From: Paraburkholderia atlantica
GTDB taxonomy: Bacteria > Pseudomonadota > Gammaproteobacteria > Burkholderiales > Burkholderiaceae
NCBI RefSeq assembly: GCF_009362785.1
Contig: NZ_WHNQ01000001.1
Span: 310,001-374,000, forward strand
Length of the DNA: 64,000 bases
Reading direction: 5' to 3'
Below the pieces are notes generated by a model. The model saw only the letters and a list, made by a program, of their open reading frames with translations. It did no database searches and was not told where the DNA came from. The position numbers and the translations under genes are program-made. The number at the start of each line of letters is the position of its first letter. The stretch's first letter is position 1. This document shows, in pieces, positions 34,557 to 43,584 of this stretch.

Positions 34557-35809
34557 TCAACGCTCCATTTAATGTCGCCAGCCAACGGGTCGGTGCTCGA
34601 CTCGACCGGCTCGGCCCATACCAGATCCAGCATTTTAGCGGTTCGGGCATCCCAGGTATTATCGCCCACGTATTGGCGCGCCTCCACGGGATCGAGCCTG
34701 CCGCGTTGCAACTGCCGCTCGATAGCGGCGATGAACGCTTCGGGCGAGCCGCCCACCTCCAGCCCCGCGAGGCGTTCCTTCGTAAAGTCGAGCGGCGTCG
34801 CGACGACCGGCAGCCCGGCCGCGAGGTACTCGAAGAACTTCATCGGAAACATCGACCGGGTGTAATTGTTCAGCAGCGTCGGCAGCAGGCCGACGTTCAT
34901 GCCTCGCAAATACGAGGGCAGTTGCTGATAGCTCCGATACCCCAGGAAATGAACGTTCGGCAGCGCCCTGAGCCGCGCAACCATTTCGCTTCGCTGACCT
35001 TCCCGCTCTTCACCGATAAAAATCCACTGCCAGTCCGGTCGCCGTTTCGCCGCTTCGTGGATCAGCGGAAAGTCGACCTTAAAGTCCGACAGCACACCGT
35101 GATAAATCAGTCGGGGGGCGGGGATCGATGCGACATCGGGCGGCAGTTCGCTTCCTTCGAATGCTCGCCCGAAATGGCGCGCATCCACCACATTCGAGAA
35201 GTAATGAGTGTTGGCGTTGTAGCGCAGACAGTGATCGCGAAGCGCGACTGCCGTGGTGAAAACGGCCTTGCTCTGCGCCAACAATTGCTGCTGCGCGACA
35301 TCGAAAGCCTCGACATCGACGCCCGGGATGGCCGCCAGATCGTCCACACAGTGATAGACGAAGGCGCCATGCGGCAAGTCTTCGATCGCGCCCAGCATGA
35401 AAGGGTGATACGTCCAGACGAGCGGATCGGCAAACCGATGCTTCCGCGTGAACCGGGCAATGCTCCATTTCAGCAAGGCCTGATTGAACATCCGGAACAT
35501 CGGCATGTGATGCCTGGCCGGAATCATCAGTGGCGATAGGACCCAGACGTTTTTCTCGCGCTGCGGTGGCGCAACGAAATTCGAACGCAAGCCGCTCCAC
35601 AGCCGCCGCCAGATTCTTGCCCAATCCTTCCCGCTCGACACCTTCGGCGAGCGCAGCCCCGGACTTTCCACATACAGCACGCGCCAGCCATTCTGCGCGA
35701 GGATATGCGCGGTGTGCTGCTTGTTCGTCCAGTACGGTTCGTCCCAATCGGCGGTCGAAAACAGAATGCAATCGGTCGTTCGCCGCCTGGCGTGCACGCC
35801 CTCACCCAT
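34553..35809 (-). CDS. glycosyltransferase (GT4-like, TuaH-type)
   Basis: A 418-aa GT-B fold protein. The N-terminal half has CILFSTADWDEPYWTNKQH, VLYVESPGLRSP and VYHCVDDLAAIPG. The C-terminal half has LIYHGVLSDFKVDFPLIHEA, HFLGYRSYQQLPSYL and PMKFFEYLAAGLPVVATPL. This arrangement is typical of glycosyltransferases related to teichuronic acid TuaH. I prefer the ATG at 35809, which overlaps the wecB stop (ATGGGTGA); the frame is open to 35875. It is co-transcribed and probably translationally coupled with wecB. Confidence 0.85.
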   Translation of the reverse strand: MGEGVHARRRTTDCILFSTADWDEPYWTNKQHTAHILAQNGWRVLYVESPGLRSPKVSSGKDWARIWRRLWSGLRSNFVAPPQREKNVWVLSPLMIPARHHMPMFRMFNQALLKWSIARFTRKHRFADPLVWTYHPFMLGAIEDLPHGAFVYHCVDDLAAIPGVDVEAFDVAQQQLLAQSKAVFTTAVALRDHCLRYNANTHYFSNVVDARHFGRAFEGSELPPDVASIPAPRLIYHGVLSDFKVDFPLIHEAAKRRPDWQWIFIGEEREGQRSEMVARLRALPNVHFLGYRSYQQLPSYLRGMNVGLLPTLLNNYTRSMFPMKFFEYLAAGLPVVATPLDFTKERLAGLEVGGSPEAFIAAIERQLQRGRLDPVEARQYVGDNTWDARTAKMLDLVWAEPVESSTDPLAGDIKWSVE

Positions 35810-36923
35810 TGAAGGCCTCGACTGCATGATCCAACAGGCTCGCCACCATACGTTCGGAGGCGCGACCATCTCCATACGGATTCGGCCGGTTGCGCAGCGC
35901 CCGGCGCCGCTCCGGATCGTCGAGCCAGTCGATCACCGCGGCTTCGATGCTTTCCGGACGCTGACCGGCAAGCGTCGAGAAGCCGGCATCGACGCCTTCC
36001 CTTCGCTCGGTATGACTGCGCATCACGACGACGGGTACGCCGAAGGTCGGCGCCTCTTCCTGGATGCCGCCCGAATCGCTGATCACCAGCGCACTGCGGC
36101 TGATCAGGTACAAGCTGGACGGGTAATCGACGGGCTCGATCAGTGCGAGATTGCGAATGTTGCCGAGTTCTTGCATGACCGGCTCGCGCACGGCGGGATT
36201 CAGATGGACGGGGAAAACCCATTGGTATTGCCCGTATCGGCTGCACAACGTGCGTAGCACATGGCAAATCCCCAGCAGCGTGTCGCCGAAATTCTCTCGC
36301 CGGTGACACGTCACCAGGATCGTCTCGCGGCCTGCCTCGCCGCCCGCAGGCAGCACCAGACTCTGCGATGCGCGCTGCCACGAATCGCGCGCCATCATGA
36401 TCGCATCGACGACGGTATTTCCGGTCACCATGATCTTCGAGTCGTCGATGCCTTCGCGCAGCAGATTTTGCCGCGCGAGTTGCGTAGGTGCGAAATGACG
36501 GCTGACGATGCGGCCAAGCAGACTCCGATTGGCTTCTTCGGGGAACGGGTTCTGCAGGTCACCGGTACGCAGGCCGGCTTCCACGTGGGCGACCCGAATG
36601 CCCCGGTGAAACGCCGCGAGGCCCGCGCAAAACGCCGTGGTCGTATCGCCTTGCACGACGACCCAGTCAGGCCGCACGCGGGAGAATACCTCGTCCATTT
36701 CCGTGAGCAGACGCGCCGAGAGGATGTTCAGCGAACTGCCAGGGCTCATCGTATCCACACTGACATCGGGCACGATGCCGAAGAAATCCAGTGCCTGCGC
36801 GAGCATTTCGCGATGCTGGCCGGTCGCGCACACGATCGTATCGACCTGCTTGCGCAGTGCCGCGACGACGGGCGCCAGCTTGATGACTTCGGGGCGCGTC
36901 CCCATGACGACCATGATTTTCAT
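35802..36923 (-). CDS. wecB: UDP-N-acetylglucosamine 2-epimerase (non-hydrolysing)
   Basis: A 373-aa GT-B fold enzyme converting UDP-GlcNAc to UDP-ManNAc. Motifs include GTRPEVIKLAPVV at residues 8-20, QGDTTTAF, HVEAGLRTG, HRRENFG and SDSGGIQEEAP. The length is typical for the family (about 375). The ATG at 36923 overlaps the stop of the deacetylase gene (ATGA). No UDP-ManNAc dehydrogenase (wecC) is present in the window, so ManNAc itself may be the incorporated sugar. Confidence 0.95.
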   Translation of the reverse strand: MKIMVVMGTRPEVIKLAPVVAALRKQVDTIVCATGQHREMLAQALDFFGIVPDVSVDTMSPGSSLNILSARLLTEMDEVFSRVRPDWVVVQGDTTTAFCAGLAAFHRGIRVAHVEAGLRTGDLQNPFPEEANRSLLGRIVSRHFAPTQLARQNLLREGIDDSKIMVTGNTVVDAIMMARDSWQRASQSLVLPAGGEAGRETILVTCHRRENFGDTLLGICHVLRTLCSRYGQYQWVFPVHLNPAVREPVMQELGNIRNLALIEPVDYPSSLYLISRSALVISDSGGIQEEAPTFGVPVVVMRSHTERREGVDAGFSTLAGQRPESIEAAVIDWLDDPERRRALRNRPNPYGDGRASERMVASLLDHAVEAFNG

Positions 36924-38494
36924 GTCAGGCGTGTCCCGTTCAAGGCTTGCACCGATTCGCCCCGCCATTCGAGCGTCATGCCATACGGCGTCGGCGCCGC
37001 CGCCGAAAGCTGCACGCGCCACGCTCCGTGATCGGCAATCACATTGGCCAGCGATTTCGCGCGCAGGAAATCCATTGCGTCGTCTTCGTGCATGAAGAGC
37101 GGCTTGTGAGCCCGCGCCTGCATATAAGCGATGAACTGCTGGTGCGCCTCGATTCGCGCATCCTCGTCTGGCCAGCCATATTGATACCGCTCGGAGAATG
37201 GATGATCGAGATAGCCGAATAGCGTGTGACTGTCGAAGGCCAGATCGAAAGCCTGTTTGAATACCGCGAGCGGGTCGCCCGAAGCCAGCATGCAGTCGCC
37301 ATGCAGCATCGTTTGCTGGCTATGACCGATGAACCCGGCGGGAAGGCCTGCAAGGCCACCACCACGGGCTATCAGGAACTCGGGGTCGTTGCGGATGATG
37401 CCGCCGATACAGCCGGCGTAGCCCGCATCCGATAGGGCCGCGAGCGCATAGGGCGGACTTTGGTGAAAGGGCGATACGGCATACCGCACCGGCTTGCGAA
37501 TCACCTCTTCAATGAGCCGCATGGATTCGCTGCCTTCGACCAGTGCGGCCTCCAAAGAGCCGCCCCAGTTCGGCGCGTGCGTCGCTGTATGCGACAGGAT
37601 TGCGGCGCGCGGATCGGCGGCCAGTTCGCGCAGGATTCTGTGATGAGCCTCGTTGCCGAGATTGCTCGTATGCACGGCCAGCGAGAACGGAACGCCGAGA
37701 CGGCGGTATGCATTCCACAGCGGCCGTGCCGATTCGACGTCCTCGTCGCAATCGAGTCGTGAAGTGATTGCCGCGTCGTGGCCCCAAGGAATCTCTGTGA
37801 GCACAGGCTGGCATGCGGTTCGATCGCTCCGATGCGACGACACGAAGTTTTCGACCAGGCGCCATTCGAACGAATCGATGGGTCCAACTGGCCGGTTGAA
37901 CCACAACACGCTGGCGGCATCGCGTTCCCACAGCGCGGCATAGGTAAAACCGCGCTCGTCGTCGATATCCACCGAAGCGAGACGGCAATCTTGCGGCGCG
38001 TCGATCGGTGCGCTGGTCGCCCAAATCGAGCCGTCCGCGCGAATGGCCCCGAAGCCGAGGTTGTTCCACTCGTCGGCAAAGTCAAAGCGCTCGAACGGCC
38101 GGAGCCACGCGCGCCCGCCAAGTTGCGACGCGCGTTTCGTATAACGCACGACGGCGCGGCTTTGCGCGGTCTCGCGACTGGGAGCCGAAGGACTGCGCGC
38201 TGCCTGCTGGAAGCCGTCCGGCCAGGGGCGTTCCTGGCAGCCCAGCTCGCTTGCCAGCGAAAGAGGCAGCCGCCCGAATACGATGAGCTTGTTGCGCGGT
38301 TTGCCCAACCATTGCACCAGCGCATCGCCCCATGCATCGGGAACGTCGACGGCCGTAACGATCGTCGCTCCAAGATCGCGCAACATGCCCGGCGAAATGG
38401 CGCGAGCGCCAGTCGAGCTGACCGAGCGGCGCAGTGCGGCCAGCACATACTCGCCGGCTGCCTTCGAGGCGCAGGAGTGGAGTACGCCGATCAT
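36920..38494 (-). CDS. NodB-like polysaccharide deacetylase family protein
   Basis: 524 aa. An N-terminal region of about 240 residues is of unknown fold. It precedes a NodB-like domain whose metal-site motifs are LDCDED (Asp248, Asp250, Asp252) and SHTATH (His302, His306). The segment PFHQSPPYALAALSDAGYAG is the TIM-barrel continuation. Such domains deacetylate N-acetylated sugars. The protein has no obvious signal peptide, so it may act in the cytoplasm on a lipid-linked or nucleotide-linked amino sugar such as the ManNAc product of wecB. It is coupled by ATGA overlaps to both neighbours. Confidence 0.8.
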   Translation of the reverse strand: MIGVLHSCASKAAGEYVLAALRRSVSSTGARAISPGMLRDLGATIVTAVDVPDAWGDALVQWLGKPRNKLIVFGRLPLSLASELGCQERPWPDGFQQAARSPSAPSRETAQSRAVVRYTKRASQLGGRAWLRPFERFDFADEWNNLGFGAIRADGSIWATSAPIDAPQDCRLASVDIDDERGFTYAALWERDAASVLWFNRPVGPIDSFEWRLVENFVSSHRSDRTACQPVLTEIPWGHDAAITSRLDCDEDVESARPLWNAYRRLGVPFSLAVHTSNLGNEAHHRILRELAADPRAAILSHTATHAPNWGGSLEAALVEGSESMRLIEEVIRKPVRYAVSPFHQSPPYALAALSDAGYAGCIGGIIRNDPEFLIARGGGLAGLPAGFIGHSQQTMLHGDCMLASGDPLAVFKQAFDLAFDSHTLFGYLDHPFSERYQYGWPDEDARIEAHQQFIAYMQARAHKPLFMHEDDAMDFLRAKSLANVIADHGAWRVQLSAAAPTPYGMTLEWRGESVQALNGTRLT

Positions 38495-39885
38495 GCGGTC
38501 ACCACATGGCGGAATTTGGCCCGGCGTCCGACGCGAAGGAGTTCGCCGTGACCGACATACGAAATCGCGAAGGCGTCCTTCCAGTAACCCTTCAGCTTGC
38601 GCGTCGTATCCTCCTCGTTCGCCCACGGTTCGAGCACGATGCGCAGTGTCGGCGGAGAAGTGCGCAGGTCGATCTGGAACTCCTGGATGCCGCCGACGCG
38701 ATGGTCGAGCATGTCCTGAATATGGTGCGTCGGATGTGCGACGCCGTTGATCGGAACCACATCGTGAATTCGCCCGACGACGTCGGTCAGGAACAGACCG
38801 GTGCTGCGTTCTTCGACGGTCGCGAGGTCGCCCGTGGCATAGCGGATCAGCGGCATCAGGCGGTTTCGGAAACCGGTGAAAACCAGTTCATTCCTGCCGT
38901 CCGCGCCGTCGCCCGCATCGCTGGGGACCGGACGGTTTTCCGGCCACCCCTCGGATTCGAGAATCTGGAAACCGTTCTGGTGTCCATCGAGCTCGTAGGC
39001 CATCACGCCCAGCTCTGCCAGACCGTAGCGATTGATCACGCGGCAGCGCAGCGCTCTTTCGATCACTTCGCGCTGATGCGCCTCGAGCAGCTCCCCGCTG
39101 GATTCGAATATTTCGAAGGCTTTGCCTGTTTGGTATTTGCGCTCGATATAGCATGCGAGCGCGTACATCGTCGACGGGTGGCCATGCGCGAGATAAGGCC
39201 TGCGTCGCTTGAGCGTGCGCCACATCTCCTCGAGTCCTTCGTCATCGATCCGATCGAAAAAGATGTTGCTGCGGTTCATCGCGAAGCATTTGAAATCCTC
39301 GCGCGATGGCCATTGGGGCACGACCTCGTCGGGAAACCGGCAGGCGAAATGCAATTCGGATCGGTAACCGCGCTTGCCTGCGCGGCGTCGCGCGTAGAAC
39401 GTGACGGCCGACGAATAGTCGGCGGCTTCCTGGTCGTAAGAGATCGTGCAGGACAATCCCGTCGAACCGCCGGTCTTGCAGGCGTGATGGCGCGTACCTT
39501 CAAGCGGGCGAGAGAACAGGCGTGCGCCCTGCTCGCGAATGACGTCCTTGGTCAGATACGGGAGTTCTTCCAGATAGCGCGGGTCCTTCCCTGCCTTGAT
39601 GGGATCGAACTGCTTTTCGCGAAACAGATCGCGATAGTAAGGAACGTGCTCGCCAGCGAATTGCAGGATCGATGTGAGGCGCTCAAGCGCGATGCGGCGC
39701 CGCGCTTCGAATGGCAGCTGGTAGTGCCGACGGAGTTCGGCGATCTTCGGCCGCACGCTGCGCTGTTCCCGGCTTTCGGCAATCGGATAGGCGACGTATG
39801 CGCCTGCAACGCCCTTCAGCAGGCGGAACGGTTGATGCAAAAACAACGATTCGCCATAGCGAACCAGAGGGTGATCTGCGCGCAT
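38491..39885 (-). CDS. CapK/PaaK-like adenylate-forming protein
   Basis: A 464-aa member of the phenylacetate-CoA ligase / capsular polysaccharide CapK family. Features are the P-loop-like KTGGSTGLSC near residue 130, AHGHPSTMYALACYI, NRYGLAELGVMAYE and the hinge-region LFLTDVVGRIHDVVPINGVA. These proteins activate carboxylic acids as adenylates. In polysaccharide loci they often pair with deacetylase or acyltransferase genes, so this one might activate an acyl group that replaces the acetyl removed by the downstream NodB-like protein (inference). Its stop overlaps the start of that gene. Confidence 0.82.
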   Translation of the reverse strand: MRADHPLVRYGESLFLHQPFRLLKGVAGAYVAYPIAESREQRSVRPKIAELRRHYQLPFEARRRIALERLTSILQFAGEHVPYYRDLFREKQFDPIKAGKDPRYLEELPYLTKDVIREQGARLFSRPLEGTRHHACKTGGSTGLSCTISYDQEAADYSSAVTFYARRRAGKRGYRSELHFACRFPDEVVPQWPSREDFKCFAMNRSNIFFDRIDDEGLEEMWRTLKRRRPYLAHGHPSTMYALACYIERKYQTGKAFEIFESSGELLEAHQREVIERALRCRVINRYGLAELGVMAYELDGHQNGFQILESEGWPENRPVPSDAGDGADGRNELVFTGFRNRLMPLIRYATGDLATVEERSTGLFLTDVVGRIHDVVPINGVAHPTHHIQDMLDHRVGGIQEFQIDLRTSPPTLRIVLEPWANEEDTTRKLKGYWKDAFAISYVGHGELLRVGRRAKFRHVVTA

Positions 39886-39986
39886 GGATGCATGCCTTAG
39901 CTTTGCCCCGGTTTAGCAGGAGCCGAAATAGAATAAGCTTCGAGCCACGCGGCCCGGACGGGCCGCGGCCTTTCGCTTGACACAGG

Positions 39987-40751
39987 TCAAACGGACGAAG
40001 CCGGAAGGCTCAGAGCTTCCGCTTCCACCGGACGAACCACCGGTTCGTCCGCTGTCACTTTCCCATGCTCGAGGCTGATCTTGCGGGTGCAGACCCGCTC
40101 GATCAAACCCGGATCGTGCGTTGCGACGACCACGATGGATGCATTACCGACAAGCGTCTCGAGACGTTGCGCAGCCTTGACGCTGAAATCGGCGTCACCG
40201 ACGCTCAGCCATTCGTCCATGATCAGAATGTCTGCTTCGATGCTGGTCGAAATAGCAAACGCAAGCCGCAGCATCATCCCGCTGGAATACGTTCGAACCG
40301 GCAGATTCAGGTATTCGCCGAGATCGCTGAATTCGGCAATTTCATCGATTTTGGCTCGGATCCTGGCCGGCTTCAAACCGTCGATCACGCCTCGCAGATA
40401 GATGTTTTCGAAGCCGGTGGCATCTGGATCGAGGCCCATCGACACATCGAGCAGCGAAGCAATCTTGCCACGCACCGTCAGCTTGCCACGCACCGGCTCA
40501 TAGACGCCGGAGAGCGTTCGCAACAACGTCGTCTTGCCGGAGCCGTTGTGCCCGACGAGTCCGACGCGCTCACCGTCCTGGAAGGTGAAATTGAGGTCGT
40601 CGAGAGCCCGTACGATCGCGTGATGGCCGGCATCCTGCCCGATGCGACCGCCCGTCGTCAGATTCAGCACAGCCTTTTTCAGAGAACGATGAGAATTCTC
40701 GTAAATCGGGAACTCGACGTAAATTCCCTCGGCAACAATAGATGAACTCAC
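39987..40751 (-). CDS. wzt: polysaccharide ABC transporter ATP-binding protein Wzt (short form)
   Basis: 254 aa. Walker A GHNGSGKTT (67-75), the Q-loop region, signature YSSGM (155-159), Walker B ILIMDE (175-180) and the switch His in ATHDP. It powers export of a completed lipid-linked glycan with Wzm. It starts with GTG at 40751, four bases after wzm. At 254 aa it lacks the roughly 150-aa C-terminal carbohydrate-binding domain present in Wzt proteins that recognise capped O-antigens, so export may not need a terminal cap. Confidence 0.95.
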   Translation of the reverse strand: MSSSIVAEGIYVEFPIYENSHRSLKKAVLNLTTGGRIGQDAGHHAIVRALDDLNFTFQDGERVGLVGHNGSGKTTLLRTLSGVYEPVRGKLTVRGKIASLLDVSMGLDPDATGFENIYLRGVIDGLKPARIRAKIDEIAEFSDLGEYLNLPVRTYSSGMMLRLAFAISTSIEADILIMDEWLSVGDADFSVKAAQRLETLVGNASIVVVATHDPGLIERVCTRKISLEHGKVTADEPVVRPVEAEALSLPASSV

Positions 40752-40755
40752 GATA

Positions 40756-41577
40756 TCAAAGCCAATAGGGAACGCGATTGCGAGCGCGACGCATCAGGAA
40801 CTGCGAAAAAGCAAAGCCGACGATCAGCAAGCCGATCGACCAGACCCACGACTCCCAATGGATCGGGCGGCCGGTGATCGGCGCACGCACCGTTTCGATC
40901 AGGTGATACAGCGGATTGTATTCGGCAACCCATGCACGGTCTTTCAGGATTTCCGGCGACCACATGACAGGGGTAAAAAAGAAAACCACCTGAATGAGAT
41001 TGGTCACGATCGGCGGAATATCGCGGAAACGCGCACACAGCACACCCAATGTGACACCAACCCAGATGCCATGCAGCAGCAGCATGAACAACCCGATAGG
41101 CACCAGCAGGAACTCGAAGGTTGGCCAACGACCGAAGACAATCAGCAGAACCACCACGACGGGCAGGCTGTGCAGCAGAATCACGAAATTGCGCCACACG
41201 ATTCTGCACACATGAATGGTCAGCGGTATGCGTATCTGCTTGATCAGATAGGATGCGCCAATGAACGCATTGCAGCCCTCGTTCGCGACTGAAGACAGAT
41301 AGCCCCAGATGACCAGCCCCACGGCCAGATAAGGCAGATAGTCCTCGACGTTCTGGTGCAGCAGCGTCGAGTACAACGCGCCCAACACCAGAACCATGAT
41401 GGCCGTGCTGAGCGTGAACCAGAACGGGCCGATGACCGAGCGGCGGTAGCGCTGACGAATGTCGTGCCAGCCGAGCGTTCCCCACACGCGCACGGACCTG
41501 ATTCCGACCGCCAGGTCATCGCTTCCGCTATGAGCTGCAAGGTCGGACTTGCCGCGATCGATTGCTGCTATGTCCAT
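40756..41577 (-). CDS. wzm: polysaccharide ABC transporter permease Wzm
   Basis: A 273-aa ABC-2 type permease with six TM segments. An amphipathic N-terminal region has WHDIRQRYRRSVIGPFWFTL (a classic Wzm/KpsM interface helix), and LYHLIETVRAPITGRP lies before the last helices. The chosen ATG at 41577 sits one base after the manC stop; a longer frame would run into manC. With Wzt it exports the undecaprenyl-diphosphate-linked polymer to the periplasm for ligation to lipid A-core. Confidence 0.94.
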   Translation of the reverse strand: MDIAAIDRGKSDLAAHSGSDDLAVGIRSVRVWGTLGWHDIRQRYRRSVIGPFWFTLSTAIMVLVLGALYSTLLHQNVEDYLPYLAVGLVIWGYLSSVANEGCNAFIGASYLIKQIRIPLTIHVCRIVWRNFVILLHSLPVVVVLLIVFGRWPTFEFLLVPIGLFMLLLHGIWVGVTLGVLCARFRDIPPIVTNLIQVVFFFTPVMWSPEILKDRAWVAEYNPLYHLIETVRAPITGRPIHWESWVWSIGLLIVGFAFSQFLMRRARNRVPYWL

Positions 41578-41578
41578 C

Positions 41579-42994
41579 TCAGGCCCTTCCGTACACGTCC
41601 TCGAAGCGGACAATGTCGTCCTCGCCGAGGTATTCGCCACTCTGCACCTCGATCATCACGAGACCGATCACGCCAGGGTTCTCGAGCCGATGCTTGTGGC
41701 CGGCAGGAATATACGTCGACTCGTTGGTCGAAACGAATAGCGTGTTCTCGCCGTTGGTCACCTTCGCCATGCCGCTGACGACGATCCAGTGCTCGCTACG
41801 ATGATGATGCATCTGCAGGCTGAGACTGGCGCCCGGCTTGACCTCGATGCGCTTGATCTTGAACCGCGACGCGTCTTCGAGGACCGTATAAGTACCCCAT
41901 GGCCGATGTACCGTGCGATGCAACTTGTGCGCCTCATGGCCGCGGGCCTTGAGTTTCGAATAGATGTGACGAACGTCCTGCGCACGGTCCCGGTCCGCCA
42001 CGAGCAGCGCATCCGGCGTATCGATCACGATCAAGTTTTGTACACCCACCGCACCGATGACCCTTTCGCGGCTCATCAAATAACAGTTCTCGACGTCGTG
42101 CAGCATCGCATCGCCTTCTACCCGATTGCCGTTGCCATCGGGCTTGCACAGATCGCTGAGCGCGGTCCATGAACCGATGTCGCTCCAGCCGATAGAACAC
42201 GGTACGACCGCCGCCTTATCACAACTCTCCATGACTGCGTAGTCGATGGAATCATCCGGTACGGCGCTGAAGGTTTTCGGTTCGAGTTGAACCTGCGTCC
42301 AGCCGTTGCCCTCGGAAATGCGGGAGACCTTCATGCAAGCGTCAACCGCCTCGACGATTTGCGGACAGTGTCGACGCATCTCGCTCAGCATGGCGGCAGC
42401 GGTGAAACAGAACATTCCCGAGTTCCACAAGAAACGCTCGCAGGCCACATATTCGCGCGCCGTTTCAAGCGGCGGCTTTTCAATAAAACGCACGACCGCG
42501 TTGCCGTCCGCCTCGATGTATCCGTAACCCGTCTCGGGCCGGTCAGGCTGGATACCAAACGTTACAATTTTGCCTTCCTGCGCGAGCGCCGTTGCGCGCT
42601 CGACGGCAGCCGCAAAAGCGGCCTGGTCGGAGATGAGGTGGTCGGCGGCCAGCACGAGCATGACCGCGTCCGGGCCTTTCTTTCCGGCGATATGGAGAGC
42701 GGCTGCCGCAATCGCAGCGGCGGTGTTGCGGCCGAAAGGCTCGCAGATGAACGACGCGGCCACATTGTCGGTATTCACCTCGCGGAACTCGTCCTCGGCT
42801 TTGAAAAAGAGTTCGCGGTTCGCGACCGTCAGAACCTCATTCACATGCGGCAGAGCGACAGCCCTCAAGAAAGCCTTCTGCAGCAGACTTTGTCCATCCG
42901 AAAGACGAATGAAAGGCTTGGGGTGCAGCTCACGGGAGACCGGCCACAGTCGGGATCCCGCACCTCCGCATAGGATGATAGGTGTCAAACTCAC
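41579..42994 (-). CDS. manC: mannose-1-phosphate guanylyltransferase / mannose-6-phosphate isomerase
   Basis: A 471-aa bifunctional type II enzyme. The N-terminal nucleotidyltransferase has LCGGAGSRLWPVSR near residue 8 and RFIEKPP. The C-terminal cupin isomerase domain has HRPWGTYTVLED and MHHHRSEHWIVVSG. It makes GDP-mannose, the precursor for GMD. The start is most likely the GTG at 42994, with AGAGAGGA about five bases upstream; the frame extends to 43054. It is co-transcribed with wzm and wzt. Confidence 0.95.
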   Translation of the reverse strand: MSLTPIILCGGAGSRLWPVSRELHPKPFIRLSDGQSLLQKAFLRAVALPHVNEVLTVANRELFFKAEDEFREVNTDNVAASFICEPFGRNTAAAIAAAALHIAGKKGPDAVMLVLAADHLISDQAAFAAAVERATALAQEGKIVTFGIQPDRPETGYGYIEADGNAVVRFIEKPPLETAREYVACERFLWNSGMFCFTAAAMLSEMRRHCPQIVEAVDACMKVSRISEGNGWTQVQLEPKTFSAVPDDSIDYAVMESCDKAAVVPCSIGWSDIGSWTALSDLCKPDGNGNRVEGDAMLHDVENCYLMSRERVIGAVGVQNLIVIDTPDALLVADRDRAQDVRHIYSKLKARGHEAHKLHRTVHRPWGTYTVLEDASRFKIKRIEVKPGASLSLQMHHHRSEHWIVVSGMAKVTNGENTLFVSTNESTYIPAGHKHRLENPGVIGLVMIEVQSGEYLGEDDIVRFEDVYGRA

Positions 42995-43584
42995 AAATTC
43001 CTCTCTGTCAACTTTGGAAGCGGCGCTTCGCAGTCTTGATATCGGTGCGGCCAAGGGTTTGACGGGTGCGCGTTGCGCAAACCAGGTTCATACATTCGGC
43101 CGCTTTAACCTCGAACGAATTAATCATTCTATCGTACGGCGTAGGGCGCTGAACACAGCGAAGGGATTGTAGGGCCGCATTGACACTGGCGGAGCGTGGC
43201 AATGCTACAAATTGCAAGCGGCAGAAACCCGAGAAGCGGTAAATAACGGACCGAGTCGTGCCGCCGCGCCCGGTTTCGACGAACGTCGCCACGCTCAACA
43301 GTGAATGATGCGTGCCGTTGTCGGCCCGCATACCTAGGCCCATGAACTGGAGGCGTGACATGGTGGCATCCACATCCCGCAATTGAACGGTGTTTCGAAT
43401 TTGTTGCGAATGACGGTTCGGCATCTGCAGCGATGCCCCCGGTGCGCTGGAATCTAGATTGCCTACCATCCGGCGTGACGGCCGCAATGGTATGAGTCCG
43501 CACTGTTTAGCGCCAGCCACCCGCCAACGGGGCAGACGCTGCTGGCTTTCCCCAGCGCGGCCGCTCGCCAGGCAGCGCTGGCGC
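42995..43584 (-). promoter_or_regulatory. 590-base gene-free region upstream of manC
   Basis: There is no recognisable gene; the frames here are short or continue out of phase from rmd. A TAGAAT-like -10 box (complement within 43129-43138) lies in an A/T-rich patch about 140 bases before manC. It could serve a promoter for the manC-wzm-wzt transcript, but the -35 match is poor. Confidence 0.35.

Noticed and set aside
38434..39900. 488-codon plus-strand open frame
   Set aside because: It is antisense to the CapK/PaaK-like gene. It has no ribosome site and no recognisable domain.
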